Source: JANQRV01 sp964533785 (GTDB taxonomy: Bacteria; Bacteroidota; Bacteroidia; Chitinophagales; Saprospiraceae). Taken from it: DNA of 23,146 nt. The notes under the pieces are model-generated. The model saw nothing but the letters and a program-made list of their open reading frames with translations. It was not told the DNA's origin and ran no database searches. The first letter of the stretch is position 1. Every line of letters begins with the position of its first letter. The position numbers and the translations under genes were made by a program. The stretch lies in NCBI GenBank assembly GCA_964533785.1, contig CAZHNG010000070.1, positions 1-23,146 of the forward strand, given 5' to 3'. Shown piece by piece: positions 23,093-23,146 of this stretch.

Positions 23093-23146
23093 AGGCTGGC
23101 CAGAAATGATCCAATCTGCTAAATTTTTGAAATTTAGTAGATTTTA
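23093..23146. repeat. AT-rich long inverted repeat, copy 2 (cut by window edge)
   Basis: It begins AGGCTGGCCAGAAA, the exact reverse complement of the right end of copy 1. From 23114 it is identical for 32 bases to 20439-20470 of copy 1. The remainder lies outside the window. Confidence 0.7.

Overview
The window reads as a chromosomal segment of a Bacteroidota bacterium, most likely a Saprospiria-type organism (Lewinella/Haliscomenobacter-like; this placement is inference). Support comes from the Bacteroidota promoter pattern (TTTG, about 20 bp, TAnnTTTG) at several starts, the scarcity of Shine-Dalgarno sequences, a short-lipobox lipoprotein, and gene types common in that phylum.

Layout. 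(1) 97-2533: fumarylacetoacetase with an adjoining MarR regulator, then a Mn/Fe superoxide dismutase with a hairpin terminator. (2) 2534-3371: a gap with a possible 23-residue membrane peptide, then a reverse-strand lipoprotein. (3) 3474-10835: the most striking region, a tightly packed forward operon. It encodes a CHAT (caspase-like) protease, a protein with two nSTAND1-type NTPase modules, a winged-helix/TM/coiled-coil/WD40 protein, and a secreted TPR-like/beta-barrel protein. The second and third genes look like one ancestral STAND-WD40 gene cut in two by a 7-bp-period repeat element at about 7061-7296. (4) 10863-16930: alpha-glucan phosphorylase, a long gap, a small membrane protein and an amylosucrase-like GH13 enzyme. 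The gap holds two MITE-like inverted repeats and a probable small-protein gene on the minus strand, with a consensus promoter, a hairpin-bearing leader and an intrinsic terminator. (5) 16985-18601 (minus): ECF sigma factor, anti-sigma-like protein and YigZ/IMPACT protein. (6) 18722-20391: a two-gene operon of coiled-coil proteins, the second membrane anchored. (7) 20392-23146: a hairpin-rich non-coding stretch with two identical 134-bp palindrome-bearing tandem units abutting a second CHAT gene. This gene is a full-length paralogue of the first and has no STAND partner inside the window. Copies of an AT-rich hairpin repeat lie on both sides of it.

How the parts may work together: in known CHAT/STAND systems the NTPase with its repeat domain senses a signal and assembles, and the caspase-like peptidase is the effector. 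Here the sensor part carries a membrane helix and the operon ends in an outer-membrane-type protein, so an envelope-linked defence or programmed-death switch is a reasonable hypothesis. It is inference, not demonstrated by the sequence. The shared C-terminal ~350 residues of the two CHAT proteins match no domain I can name. No tRNA, rRNA, CRISPR array, transposase or integrase gene was seen.
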